This document shows positions 7,508 through 15,534 of a stretch of 41,528 bases of DNA, in pieces (positions within the stretch are counted from its first letter, which is position 1; every line of letters starts with the position of its first letter). The stretch is from Bdellovibrionaceae bacterium UBA2316 (lineage in GTDB: Bacteria; Bdellovibrionota; Bdellovibrionia; Bdellovibrionales; Bdellovibrionaceae), in NCBI GenBank assembly GCA_002345205.1, contig DDVI01000041.1, positions 1-41,528 on the forward strand, read 5' to 3'. The notes below the pieces were generated by a model. The model did not search any database and was not told the DNA's origin. It was given only the letters and a program-made list of their open reading frames with translations. A program made the position numbers and the translations under genes.

Positions 7508-8977
7508 TTATGCTTTTGCCTTTAAGCGAACGACTTCTGCGGATCTCTCTTGCGTAATAGTCGAAGGAACCACCTCTGTTAAACGGTGGATCTGTCCATG
7601 TAAGCTTAAATAGTTTGCCGTAACTGCTGCAGCTACGTAATCGGTGCGGTCGCCGACAAGAGTATTTTTGTCTGTCGCTTGGTCATTGGTGTAGTGGCCA
7701 ATTTGTGATCTGAGGTTATCATTTTTAGAAAAATCGACGCCGTTAGGGGTATAAGCAATAATTAATTGCAAGGAATTGGTTGTATCACCGCTCCATTGCG
7801 AGGTGATGTCATCCGACTTAATAGACACGCAGGAGCCATCTGTATTTATAAAAATAAAAACGGATTTTTGTAGCTGGTGGGCTAATTCAATGATTCGGCC
7901 AATTTGCTGACCGGCCTCAAAATCACGTTGGTTAGACTGAGTTCGCGTCGAAGGATCGTGATAGTCATAACCAGGTAGAGCCAAATACGTATGCGACGAA
8001 TAGCCCATTAAATTGCAGTACATGATGGCTGCCGTGGTTTGAAGACTTGCTGAATCTTTTGTTGGATCTGTTAATTTGTACACACTTTTTGCCATTGCCG
8101 ATTGATAGGGGTCAACCAGAGTCTGGCCGCTAACAGTACCGCCAACAAGGTCTTCAAGTTTTTTACTCGCATCGATAATTTTAGATTTCTCTGAATTTAA
8201 TTTTCCAGAGTTCCTTGAATTAAGCTGAAGCTCAGTCATCTTTGATAAGACCGACGCTACATTTCGTTTTTGGTTTTGGGTAAAACGAGCCGTTGCATCC
8301 GTTGAGCTAACGGTAGACGCGTAAACGGCAGTCAACGACAGCGAGTCTTTTAGTTGAGCCACACTGGCCACATTCAAACGACTGGTTGGTTCCTGATCAT
8401 GGAACGAACGGATAGATGTTAAAGTGGCATTCATCTGCAAATCAGAAAAGAATTCACCTTTTTTACCCGTTTTTTCTAGCACTGAGGACAAGTCGAATTG
8501 TGAACGTAAAGGGGGAATCGCATTTGTGTCCGGTGATGTTGAAGTGCAAAGAATCGAGCCCTTTGTTTTTGAAGCCGCATCAATGCTGAGGACGGACTTT
8601 AACCCTTCTAGCATACGGGATTTGTCCATGAAGTTTAAACCCAGATAGTTTTCAACGTTCGGTTTTTTTCCTAAGCCTAAAAAATCATACGTCGGAAGCA
8701 TAGAGCCACTGGCATTTAACGGAACAATGTTTCCATGAATGCTGGCACCACCAGAAAGATTGATGGTGATGAAGGGCATCCAGTTAATGTCAACAGCAGC
8801 ATGAGCGGTCGAGCTGGTCCCAAGTAGATTCGCGATCAGTCCCGCAGTCGACGGAAGCCATACGCGTGAGGCTAGTCCAGCAAAACCAGCACCCATCAGT
8901 TCACGACGGGAGAATTTTTTTAACACATCTGGATTGTCCGCGTTCTGCTGTAAATATTTATGCGTTTCTTTTTTCAT
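7508..8977 (-). CDS. Tat-exported DUF1501-like protein
   Basis: A 489-residue exported protein. The N-terminus has a twin-arginine signal (FSRRELMGAGFAGLA at 22-36) and a hydrophobic core ending in AHA-A near residue 60. Export by Tat means it folds in the cytoplasm, possibly with a cofactor. The body recalls DUF1501 (an alkaline-phosphatase/sulfatase-fold family): FITINLSGGASIHGN near 69, and ALPGYDYHDPSTRTQSN followed by QIGRIIELAHQL and FIFINTDGSC. The match is partial, since the usual metal-binding pattern is not clear. DUF1501 proteins are often encoded beside DUF1800 or cytochrome-type partners, as here. The start has GGGGGA four bases upstream, and a run of Gs recurs at two other exported genes in this window. 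Confidence 0.6.
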   Translation of the reverse strand: MKKETHKYLQQNADNPDVLKKFSRRELMGAGFAGLASRVWLPSTAGLIANLLGTSSTAHAAVDINWMPFITINLSGGASIHGNIVPLNASGSMLPTYDFLGLGKKPNVENYLGLNFMDKSRMLEGLKSVLSIDAASKTKGSILCTSTSPDTNAIPPLRSQFDLSSVLEKTGKKGEFFSDLQMNATLTSIRSFHDQEPTSRLNVASVAQLKDSLSLTAVYASTVSSTDATARFTQNQKRNVASVLSKMTELQLNSRNSGKLNSEKSKIIDASKKLEDLVGGTVSGQTLVDPYQSAMAKSVYKLTDPTKDSASLQTTAAIMYCNLMGYSSHTYLALPGYDYHDPSTRTQSNQRDFEAGQQIGRIIELAHQLQKSVFIFINTDGSCVSIKSDDITSQWSGDTTNSLQLIIAYTPNGVDFSKNDNLRSQIGHYTNDQATDKNTLVGDRTDYVAAAVTANYLSLHGQIHRLTEVVPSTITQERSAEVVRLKAKA

Positions 8978-9027
8978 CGTTCCCCCTGAAATGTCCCCTA
9001 GATCTTATAAAATATTCTGGTCAGCGG

Positions 9028-9702
9028 TTATAAACTGCTGGCTTCCGGTGACGCCAAAACTGTAGTGCAAATCATAATGCCCAAATTTAACGACTCTAAT
9101 GAATTTGTCCCAACAACCTTATTTGAGTTCGGAGAGCGAGAGGCTTCCGTCATCGAGACCTGAAGAAAATCTTTAAATGCATTGGTTTCTTCTGTAGTTA
9201 AACTGCGTCCCCAAGCCTGCAGGGCAAAATTATGGACCGAATTCATCCAATTATTAAGCGGAATTTGATTTGGTTTTTGAGAAAACGTAATGCCAGAAAA
9301 CAACGGCGATTTTAATCCATCCGTTGTGACAAATGTACGGCAAATTTCACCGGCAAGCGATGTTTGAGATAGCATATTGATGGTGCTGATTTTAGTGTAA
9401 TCCGGATCTTGCGCGAGCAAAGCTTTACGACGTTTTTTCTCGTTATTGATGCTGGTTAAATTAGTTGATGATAGACTCGACGCTTTCATTCCCAAAATGG
9501 AAAGATAACTCTCGACGGCTTGTCGCACGTCCAAGTTTTCATCTTGATCATTGGATACTTTAAATGTTGCGATGCTGTCGCAATTGTCTTCACACTGAAG
9601 ACCTAATACAATTTGGTCCGCCACGGGCTCAGAAAAATTAGAACAGTTTGTGAAATTAAATGAAATCACAAGAGCGAGTAAAAAAAGTTTGTAGAATCTC
9701 AT
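9028..9702 (-). CDS. Small lipoprotein of the heme/Tat operon
   Basis: A 224-residue lipoprotein. The signal MRFYKLFLLALVISFNFTNCS predicts lipidation at Cys20, again with Asn before the Cys. Cysteines in QCEDNC may form a disulfide. The helical part includes NFALQAWGRSLTTEETNAFKDFL. This resembles the short helical repeat (W/F-GR-x-LT-xEE) found in DUF1592/DUF1800-type cytochrome partner proteins. No heme motif is present. Its ATG overlaps the stop of the upstream heme gene (TAATG), so the two are probably translated together; a 50-base gap separates it from the Tat protein. It may be an accessory or anchoring subunit. Confidence 0.55.
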   Translation of the reverse strand: MRFYKLFLLALVISFNFTNCSNFSEPVADQIVLGLQCEDNCDSIATFKVSNDQDENLDVRQAVESYLSILGMKASSLSSTNLTSINNEKKRRKALLAQDPDYTKISTINMLSQTSLAGEICRTFVTTDGLKSPLFSGITFSQKPNQIPLNNWMNSVHNFALQAWGRSLTTEETNAFKDFLQVSMTEASRSPNSNKVVGTNSLESLNLGIMICTTVLASPEASSL

Positions 9703-11903
9703 TAGTTACCTGCCGTTTTATTGATTAGACCACAATCTTTACTTATAACGATGTCGGCGACGAGGCTTTTGACCTTATAGTTAACTTCAAATTGTTGAGT
9801 CCATTTTTTTAAGAGCTTTGGATCTGCAGACAAATCTTTATAGCATACGGACTGGAATATTTTTTTTGTCATGCAGGATGAAAACGCTTGGGAATCGGCA
9901 ATCATGCGCCCAAATTGATTGATGCCTGTTCCACCATCTTTGTTTGGACCACGCCATCCAAAGGATGACGAAGCTAAATTTGTAAATTCATCCGATTTAA
10001 CTTCTGCGCCGTACGTAAAACTGCCATTATTCATTTTGTTTGCTACGCCGGTATCTCCGTTAAAATTGGTGCCGCCAAACGATATTAAGCGATTTTGTGA
10101 TTGAAGATAGCGATTGAAATAGTCACGTCGTGATCGGCCGGCATTAAAGTACATGTTTACGTGATTTATTATAAGTAACTCATTAGCGCCCTTTTGAAGT
10201 TCAAGCGGAGCGCCGTTTGTTTTTAATTTCAGTAAAAGTTGTTCAGAAATAAAAGATAGATTTTTTCTAAATTCCAAATCGCATATTAAAAAAGCCTGTG
10301 ACATACTAAATCGCAGCGAGTTTTTGGCTGATTCTGACGTTTGTGCATCAATTTTTGTTTGATCCCATTTATCTAAGCAGATTTGATTATATTTTGAAAT
10401 ATTCGTCGCCAAATTTTTATTGGCGAAAATATCATAGAGAATCGTTTTTTTATCAGTCGCAACTTCATCTCGAGCGCCAGCGATTGACGTATCTGCGGTC
10501 AATATAAAATAATGCAAATTATTTTTAATTGCTAACCAAGCCGGTTTAGTATTTGCGGCTGAATAGGCAGCCGCTGGATTGATCAAAATTTGTTCCTTTA
10601 AGTTGGGACGCGCAGCCAGTTCACTCACTACGTCGCGAAAACTTAATCCCAGCAGGACTCGATTAAATTTTTGCGCCATGGAAAGATAGGTCGGATTGGG
10701 AGCCGACACCCCCTCTGCATTCTTCAGTAATAAATTAGTATTCATTGTGGAAATCATTTTTGCTTTTTTCTCTGAATATGTGGTGCTAGTTTCTGCTGAA
10801 TAGGTACTTTTCAGCGGAAATGAATAGTCTAAATTATAAGCCAGAGTCGTATTAGCTACCAAAGTTGAACTAGCACCTTTGGTTTTAAGTTCTTTTTCTA
10901 GAGGAGATTGATTGAATTCAATATCGGTCCATATTGCGCGGGCGTCGGCTAATTGATTAGCAAACGATCCATAAGCGAGACCGTTATTTCCCGTAACCAT
11001 ATCTTGATAAAAGGCCGCATAATCGACCTTGGCAAACGCGCTACGCAAACCATCCATTACTGTGTGGCAGCTTTTGCAGTTATTTACGTAATTGGCATTG
11101 CTTCCGCCCACAAAACGGTCCACGTCGCGGCCAACGAAAGCATCAGAGGCGTTGGGGTTACCGATTTCAGGCATCGAACTGCATAGAAAGTTTTTAACTA
11201 CAAACTCGACACCGCGACGGTTCGATCCACCCGAAAACTGCGATTGTGCAAAATAGTTTGTAGTGAGCACGCCGGCGGGATCGGGATTTTCTTTTAGTTC
11301 GATTCCTTGTTCTGAAATTTTAGTATTTTTTTCTATTTGAGAAATGGGTTCGGCATTTATAGCCGCAATTTTACCCGGATTAATTGTAGTCATGATGTAG
11401 GGCGGTCTATCTATTTTTTCGATGTTGGCGTGGAGATCCAGAATTTTATCGTCCGCCTCAGTCGCGGGATTTCTGGCACTAAATTCAAGATAGTTTTTAT
11501 AAAAAGTGATGTTTTTAATTTGATAATGATTTTTAGAGGTCAATATTTCCCTAAAATCTTCGTCATCGCGGATGATACCTATTATCAGTGTGGCCATATC
11601 ATTTAAATCGACACCAACGGAATTAGATTTGTTTGCAAGTCGTAGGGCAAAATTACGTGCTCGTACATTGGTGAAAGCAGGACTTTGAGCAGCTAGTCGC
11701 GCCGCCGCTAAAAGATTATCGTTTTTTATCTCTTTGGCCATTTGTTCCACGATAGGATCTTTTATTGAAACTTTAACTCCCGTAGTGCGCTCATAGATTT
11801 TTTTGGCGAGGACAAGATGCGATTTTAAAGCGTCATTGGCATTTGGTGCTTGCTGGGCACTGGCCGCCCACGAGAAGAATATTGCCGTTACTATCCATTT
11901 CAT
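9702..11903 (-). CDS. Exported mono-heme protein, DUF1588-like
   Basis: A 733-residue exported protein. The signal peptide is MKWIVTAIFFSWAASAQ. A helical region (about 25-160) precedes NRRGVEFVVKNFLCSSMP and then NNCKSCHTVMDGLRSAFAKVD, with the heme motif CKSCH at 276-280. The order "RRG...LC...CxxCH..MD" is that of DUF1588-type cytochrome modules, where the heme domain reads CHxxMDPLGFALExFD. The C-terminal 400 residues are unrecognised (conserved-looking FNGDTGVANKMNNGSFTYG). It heads a four-gene minus operon with two lipoproteins and a Tat protein. GGGGGAG lies four bases before the ATG. Expected in the periplasm. Function unknown; electron transfer or oxidative cleavage of an external polymer are guesses. 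Confidence 0.6.
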   Translation of the reverse strand: MKWIVTAIFFSWAASAQQAPNANDALKSHLVLAKKIYERTTGVKVSIKDPIVEQMAKEIKNDNLLAAARLAAQSPAFTNVRARNFALRLANKSNSVGVDLNDMATLIIGIIRDDEDFREILTSKNHYQIKNITFYKNYLEFSARNPATEADDKILDLHANIEKIDRPPYIMTTINPGKIAAINAEPISQIEKNTKISEQGIELKENPDPAGVLTTNYFAQSQFSGGSNRRGVEFVVKNFLCSSMPEIGNPNASDAFVGRDVDRFVGGSNANYVNNCKSCHTVMDGLRSAFAKVDYAAFYQDMVTGNNGLAYGSFANQLADARAIWTDIEFNQSPLEKELKTKGASSTLVANTTLAYNLDYSFPLKSTYSAETSTTYSEKKAKMISTMNTNLLLKNAEGVSAPNPTYLSMAQKFNRVLLGLSFRDVVSELAARPNLKEQILINPAAAYSAANTKPAWLAIKNNLHYFILTADTSIAGARDEVATDKKTILYDIFANKNLATNISKYNQICLDKWDQTKIDAQTSESAKNSLRFSMSQAFLICDLEFRKNLSFISEQLLLKLKTNGAPLELQKGANELLIINHVNMYFNAGRSRRDYFNRYLQSQNRLISFGGTNFNGDTGVANKMNNGSFTYGAEVKSDEFTNLASSSFGWRGPNKDGGTGINQFGRMIADSQAFSSCMTKKIFQSVCYKDLSADPKLLKKWTQQFEVNYKVKSLVADIVISKDCGLINKTAGN

Positions 11904-12137
11904 GACTCCCCCGAGTACTTACAGTTTATCGGAGGAATTCAGGTAAAATAAACAATAAAGAAGGGAATCTCAAAATGGGGCGACGGTGTTTTAAACATCT
12001 GCGGCGTTTTTTTTCACCTGTCTACGCGAAGATAAACACAGGCAATGCCAGTTTTATTTTTAGGAAACTGTAACTTTTTGCTAACCCGCATTGGGCATGA
12101 AACCTGTAGATTTATTTCTATACCTGGGCTACTTTCT

Positions 12138-12150
12138 GGTCTTGAAGACC
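12138..12150. other. Small inverted repeat in the pgi leader
   Basis: GGTCTT and AAGACC flank a single G, just upstream of the pgi ribosome site (GAGG at 12151) and ATG at 12163. Such a repeat could be an operator or chance. The rest of 11904-12162 holds divergent upstream regions, with no further gene that I can support. Confidence 0.25.
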
Positions 12151-12162
12151 GAGGTTGAACAC

Positions 12163-13380
12163 ATGCAAATCAGCTATATTTCTAGTCACGCTTTATCCAC
12201 CCCGAATTCTTTAACGCCATCTCAATGTTTGGAAAAACTGATGGATCGAAAAGAAATCGGATTTTATAAACTTCCCGAAATGAATCACTTATGGAGTCAG
12301 TCCGAACAGGTGGGAGAAACCTTCGCAAATAAGTTTAAGCATTTTTTTTGGGTCGGTATCGGCGGGTCCAGTTTAGGTCCAAAAGCGATGGTGGACGCTC
12401 TTAACGTGAAACACATTCAAGTGTTAGAAAATCCAGACATTCAAACTTTATTGGCGACAAAGAAACGCTTGTCTTCGTTTAAAGATGTCGGATTTGTTTT
12501 TGTATCTAAAAGTGGAACGACCATCGAAACACTCGCGACGATGGATTTTTTTGCTCAAGAATTAGCAGCTGAAAACTTACAACTGAAAAATCAAACTGTG
12601 GTGATAACAGAACTTAAATCCAGCAGTCTATATGATTGGGCCAAAAGTAACGGAGCCCCTATTTTGGAAATCCCATTAAACGTCGGTGGCCGGTTTTCTG
12701 TGTTGAGTTCAATTGGCCAGTTAGTCATTAAGCTATGCAAACTAAATTTAGCCCAGTTTCGACAAGGCGCTGAATCGGCATTAAAAACCGAGCACAAAGA
12801 GCGTACGCTGTATCCGATGACCCAGTTTTTTATGGAAAGCTTTAAACGTAAAGATGTACTTACGTATTTTTGGTACTATTCAGATTCAACCTATCAATTA
12901 GGAAAATGGTTAGAACAACTTTGGGCGGAATCTCTGGCTAAACGGGAATCGCCTTTGTATGTAGCACCCGCGCCGATTGTAAGCCTAGGCGCCAATGATC
13001 AGCATTCGATTCTGCAACAGATGATGGAAACGCAGTTGGGAAAAACGATTGTCGTTCATCGTTTTAAATCAAGCGAAGAAAATGAGTATCAGTTAAAGAA
13101 CACTCAATTCCCGGAAACGCAAATTCTGAAAAACAGGCCGTTAAGTCATTTATTAAAAACAGAAGCTCAGGCCATGACGGAAAGTCAGAAAGAAAGCAAA
13201 CATCCCGTGTGTGAAATTAAGTTTGATAAAATGGACGAGTACGCACTTGGACAATACTTTATGACCTATCAATTGCTTGTTGGTATGATGGGTGAGTTCA
13301 TGCAAATCAACGCCTTTAACCAGCCTGGCGTTGAGCTTGGTAAAATTATAACGAAAAAACTTTTAACTCAAGTTAACTAA
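12163..13380 (+). CDS. pgi: Glucose-6-phosphate isomerase
   Basis: Interconverts glucose-6-phosphate and fructose-6-phosphate in the cytoplasm. The start at 12163 (405 residues) is preferred: it has GAGG eight bases upstream, and the 24 extra residues reachable from an ATG at 12091 look unlike the family. Motifs are WVGIGGSSLGP (63-73), the sugar-phosphate loop SKSGTTIE (115-122), the GGRFSVLSSIG segment, LGANDQHS with the conserved Q-H, and a C-terminal NQPGVELGK carrying the catalytic lysine. The length is somewhat short for bacterial GPI (about 450). tal follows 23 bases later, so the pair links glycolysis and the pentose phosphate pathway and supplies hexose phosphates for the polysaccharide locus nearby. 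Confidence 0.92.
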   Translation: MQISYISSHALSTPNSLTPSQCLEKLMDRKEIGFYKLPEMNHLWSQSEQVGETFANKFKHFFWVGIGGSSLGPKAMVDALNVKHIQVLENPDIQTLLATKKRLSSFKDVGFVFVSKSGTTIETLATMDFFAQELAAENLQLKNQTVVITELKSSSLYDWAKSNGAPILEIPLNVGGRFSVLSSIGQLVIKLCKLNLAQFRQGAESALKTEHKERTLYPMTQFFMESFKRKDVLTYFWYYSDSTYQLGKWLEQLWAESLAKRESPLYVAPAPIVSLGANDQHSILQQMMETQLGKTIVVHRFKSSEENEYQLKNTQFPETQILKNRPLSHLLKTEAQAMTESQKESKHPVCEIKFDKMDEYALGQYFMTYQLLVGMMGEFMQINAFNQPGVELGKIITKKLLTQVN

Positions 13381-13403
13381 ATCAGTAGCAGAAAGAGGCC
13401 CTT

Positions 13404-14129
13404 ATGAAATTGAAATCTCCGTTCCAAAACAAAATTAAAATCTACACAGATGGTGCTGATAAAAAATCAATGCTTGAAATGGCAGCAAATCCATACGTTA
13501 AAGGTCTAACAACGAATCCGTCGTTGATGAAAAAAGCAGGCATCATGAATTACACTGAATTTTGTAAAGACATTCTGACTCAAATTAAAGACAAGCCCAT
13601 CAGCTTTGAAGTGTTTGCCGATGATTTTAAAGAAATGCATCGTCAAGCCCAGATCATTTATAAATGGGCGGACAATGTGTACGTAAAAATTCCTATCATG
13701 AACTCTAAAGGTGAAAGCTCAATTCCTTTAATCAAAGAATTAGCGGCTCAGGGAATTAAGTTAAACGTAACCGCTTTATTTACATGGGATCAAATTCAAG
13801 ACACAGTTATGGCTGTCAAAAACGGCGCGCCATCCATCGTGTCGGTATTTGCGGGACGTATCGCTGATAGCGGTCGCAATCCCAATCCATTGATGGGGGC
13901 CGCCGCCGATTTCTGCCGCACACACGGCGACCAAATAGAACTCCTATGGGCATCCACACGCGAAGTATTTAACATCGTAGAAGCCGAACAAGCGGGCTGC
14001 CACATCATCACCGCACCCCCAGACGTAATCAAAAAACTAGGCGGCTTCAACAAAGACCCATGGGAACTCAGCCTAGACACAGTAAAAACCTTCAAAGCCG
14101 ACTCCGAAGCCGCCGGCTTCAAAATCTAA
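13404..14129 (+). CDS. tal: Transaldolase family protein
   Basis: A 241-residue transaldolase of the short (TalC/FSA-like) type, which moves a dihydroxyacetone unit between sugar phosphates. Seen are GLTTNPSLMKKAG (34-46), the Schiff-base lysine in VYVKIPI (Lys95), NVTALFTWDQI, and SVFAGRIADSGRNP in the order expected of an eight-stranded barrel. AGAGG precedes the ATG. It forms a two-gene unit with pgi. Oddly, from codon 166 (13899) to the end the third codon positions change: 42 C, 29 A, 3 G and 2 T in 76 codons, against 36 G/T-ending codons in the 76 before. The protein reads normally through this point, so it is a base-usage change and not a frame error. True transaldolase versus fructose-6-phosphate aldolase cannot be decided by eye. 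Confidence 0.88.
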   Translation: MKLKSPFQNKIKIYTDGADKKSMLEMAANPYVKGLTTNPSLMKKAGIMNYTEFCKDILTQIKDKPISFEVFADDFKEMHRQAQIIYKWADNVYVKIPIMNSKGESSIPLIKELAAQGIKLNVTALFTWDQIQDTVMAVKNGAPSIVSVFAGRIADSGRNPNPLMGAAADFCRTHGDQIELLWASTREVFNIVEAEQAGCHIITAPPDVIKKLGGFNKDPWELSLDTVKTFKADSEAAGFKI

Positions 14130-14174
14130 AATGTACCTCCTACATTTTTGCCACTCAATGTGTCAAAAATGTAG
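14128..14174 (+). promoter_or_regulatory. Nested alternative hairpins between tal and yccF
   Basis: Arm A AAAATGTA (14128-14135) pairs with TACATTTT (14141-14148) around the loop CCTCC. Arm B CTACATTTTTG (14140-14150) also pairs perfectly over 11 bases with arm C CAAAAATGTAG (14164-14174). A and C compete for B, so the two hairpins are mutually exclusive, as in attenuators. The A:B loop region reads ACCTCCT, the same sense as the 16S anti-Shine-Dalgarno, and GAGG follows arm C. The structure may simply be a weak tal terminator; the regulatory reading is inferred. Confidence 0.4.
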
Positions 14175-14196
14175 AGGATGAGGGTAAGGTTCAAAT

Positions 14197-14598
14197 ATGA
14201 GTATGACTTCAATTGTGATGAATCTTCTTTGGTTGGTTTTTGGTGGGTGGACGACGGCGTTGTCGTGGTTTACCTCGGCGTTGTTTATGTTGATTTCAAT
14301 TGTCGGGATTCCATGGGCCCGGGCTGCGTTTAATATTGGGTTGTTGAACTTTTGGCCGTTTGGCTCGGAAGTTATGGATCGCAAGAAAATTAGCGGGGCT
14401 GATATCGGAACGGGTGGACTGGGATTTGTTGGTAATGTGCTTTGGTTTATTGTGTGCGGGTGGTGGCTTGCGCTGATTCATTTATTTTGGGCGCTGGTTT
14501 TGGGAATCACGATCATCGGGATTCCATTTGCTCTTCAACATTTAAAACTGGCGGGGATTTCACTGGCACCAATAGGTAAATCCATTGTGATGAAATAA
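14197..14598 (+). CDS. yccF: YccF (DUF307) family inner-membrane protein
   Basis: A 133-residue membrane protein with two repeated halves typical of YccF: NLLWLVFGGW...ISIVGIPWARAAFNIG, then NVLWFIVCGWWLAL...ITIIGIPFALQHLKLAG. Each half holds two spans and a conserved GIP(W/F)A turn, and SLAPIGKSIVMK closes the protein as in E. coli YccF. The function of the family is not established. The ribosome site is modest (AAGG). The first 50 codons are strongly G/T-ending (44 of 50), mirroring the A/C-ending tail of tal; later codons return to normal. A strong bidirectional terminator follows directly. Confidence 0.88.
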   Translation: MSMTSIVMNLLWLVFGGWTTALSWFTSALFMLISIVGIPWARAAFNIGLLNFWPFGSEVMDRKKISGADIGTGGLGFVGNVLWFIVCGWWLALIHLFWALVLGITIIGIPFALQHLKLAGISLAPIGKSIVMK

Positions 14599-14628
14599 AA
14601 AAGGGAAGATTAAATCTTCCCTTTTTTT
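14597..14628. terminator. Bidirectional intrinsic terminator
   Basis: AAAAAAGGGAAGAT (14597-14610) pairs with ATCTTCCCTTTTTT (14614-14627) around a TAA loop and is followed by T; the flanking A and T runs make it work in both directions. It lies between yccF and the convergent repeat-protein gene and shares bases with the yccF stop. Confidence 0.85.
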
Positions 14629-14652
14629 ATGAAAATAGTTACGTGAAAAAAA

Positions 14653-15366
14653 TTAGTAACGGCCGCCACATGAACGAACGCGTTCGATAAAGATGTTAGC
14701 GCAAACAGCTTCCGTTAAAGCGATTTGCTCTGAACGCCATGTTCTGTTTCCGTAGTATGAATCTTGAATGATCACACGACCATCCGGAAAGAAACCAGAA
14801 ACTACACCTGATCTATTGTCAGACGTAATAACACGGTCACCAGCACAGAATAATTCAGTACAGCCCACTGACATACCCACTGCAGAGTGTGCAAATGTTC
14901 TGTTGCCGTAGTAAGAATCCGTTACAACCATACGTCCATCATTGAAGTAACCAGCAAAAGTTCCTTTTCTGTTGTCCGACGTGATAACCATATCACCTAC
15001 GCAATGAGCACCGATACAACCTTGAGTAACTGCAACTTGGTGTAAATTCCAAGTTCTGTTGCCATAGTATGAATCTTTAATGACGATTTTATTTTCTTGA
15101 ACAAAAATACCGGTTACAACACCAGAGCGATTGTCTGAAGTGATAACGTGTGAACCTATACGTACGTTACCTTTAGACATACGTACATGTGGGCGAATGA
15201 CTCGTACGTCTCCTAATCCAACCTCTAATCCACCTTTTAGGACAGTGACAGATCTTGTCGTCGTAGTTGTCGTTTCTTCAAAAATGATGGCGCTGTTTTG
15301 GGCGTTAGCTAAGCTGGCTGTGGCAATGACACTGATGAATACCGTTTTAAAAAATCTATTAAGCAT
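14653..15366 (-). CDS. Secreted protein with three tandem ~52-residue repeats
   Basis: A 237-residue exported protein of unknown function. The signal peptide MLNRFFKTVFISVIATASLANA is followed by a threonine run (TTTTTT) and a linker. Then come three copies of one unit, at about 71-117, 124-169 and 176-222. Each reads VITSDNR(S/K)G, then G-(I/Y/F)-F, then a strand, then DSYYGNRT, often closed by a cysteine-bearing turn (GC, GC, VC). The unit looks like a small beta fold that could form a propeller- or barrel-like array. Paired cysteines (GCIGAHC, GCTELFC) suggest disulfides. The ribosome site GGAG lies seven bases before the ATG. It stands alone, with a terminator behind it and its own 5' region. 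I do not recognise the family. Confidence 0.7.
   Translation of the reverse strand: MLNRFFKTVFISVIATASLANAQNSAIIFEETTTTTTRSVTVLKGGLEVGLGDVRVIRPHVRMSKGNVRIGSHVITSDNRSGVVTGIFVQENKIVIKDSYYGNRTWNLHQVAVTQGCIGAHCVGDMVITSDNRKGTFAGYFNDGRMVVTDSYYGNRTFAHSAVGMSVGCTELFCAGDRVITSDNRSGVVSGFFPDGRVIIQDSYYGNRTWRSEQIALTEAVCANIFIERVRSCGGRY
14701..15156 (-). repeat. Three in-frame repeats inside the secreted protein gene
   Basis: Three units of about 156 bases encode VITSDNR...DSYYGNRT. The units are more alike in protein than in DNA, since synonymous bases differ, which points to an old duplication kept by selection on the protein. Confidence 0.8.
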
Positions 15367-15534
15367 TTGGTTTCTCCGTATTGTTGATTAAACTATTTTT
15401 CGAGTTGGTGCGGACAATAGTGCACTACACGAGAAAAACAAATGTCGAAAAAATTGACATAAATAAATGACATAATTCGGCCGAGCTTTATAATTTTTTC
15501 TTAGTTTTCGGTGTTCAGACTTTGAACACACGGC

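Noticed and set aside
11974..12072. Small open frame of 32 codons (MGRRCFKHL...) upstream of pgi
   Set aside because: No convincing ribosome site, no recognisable protein features, and such a length occurs by chance in AT-rich DNA.
12077..12094. Pho-like direct repeat CTGTAAC-N4-TGCTAAC nearby upstream of pgi (about 12068-12085)
   Set aside because: The two halves match poorly and pgi is not expected to be phosphate-regulated; it is probably chance.
13796..14122. Long open frame on the minus strand across the end of tal
   Set aside because: It is a shadow created by the A/C-only third positions of tal; its protein shows no family features, while tal is clearly real.
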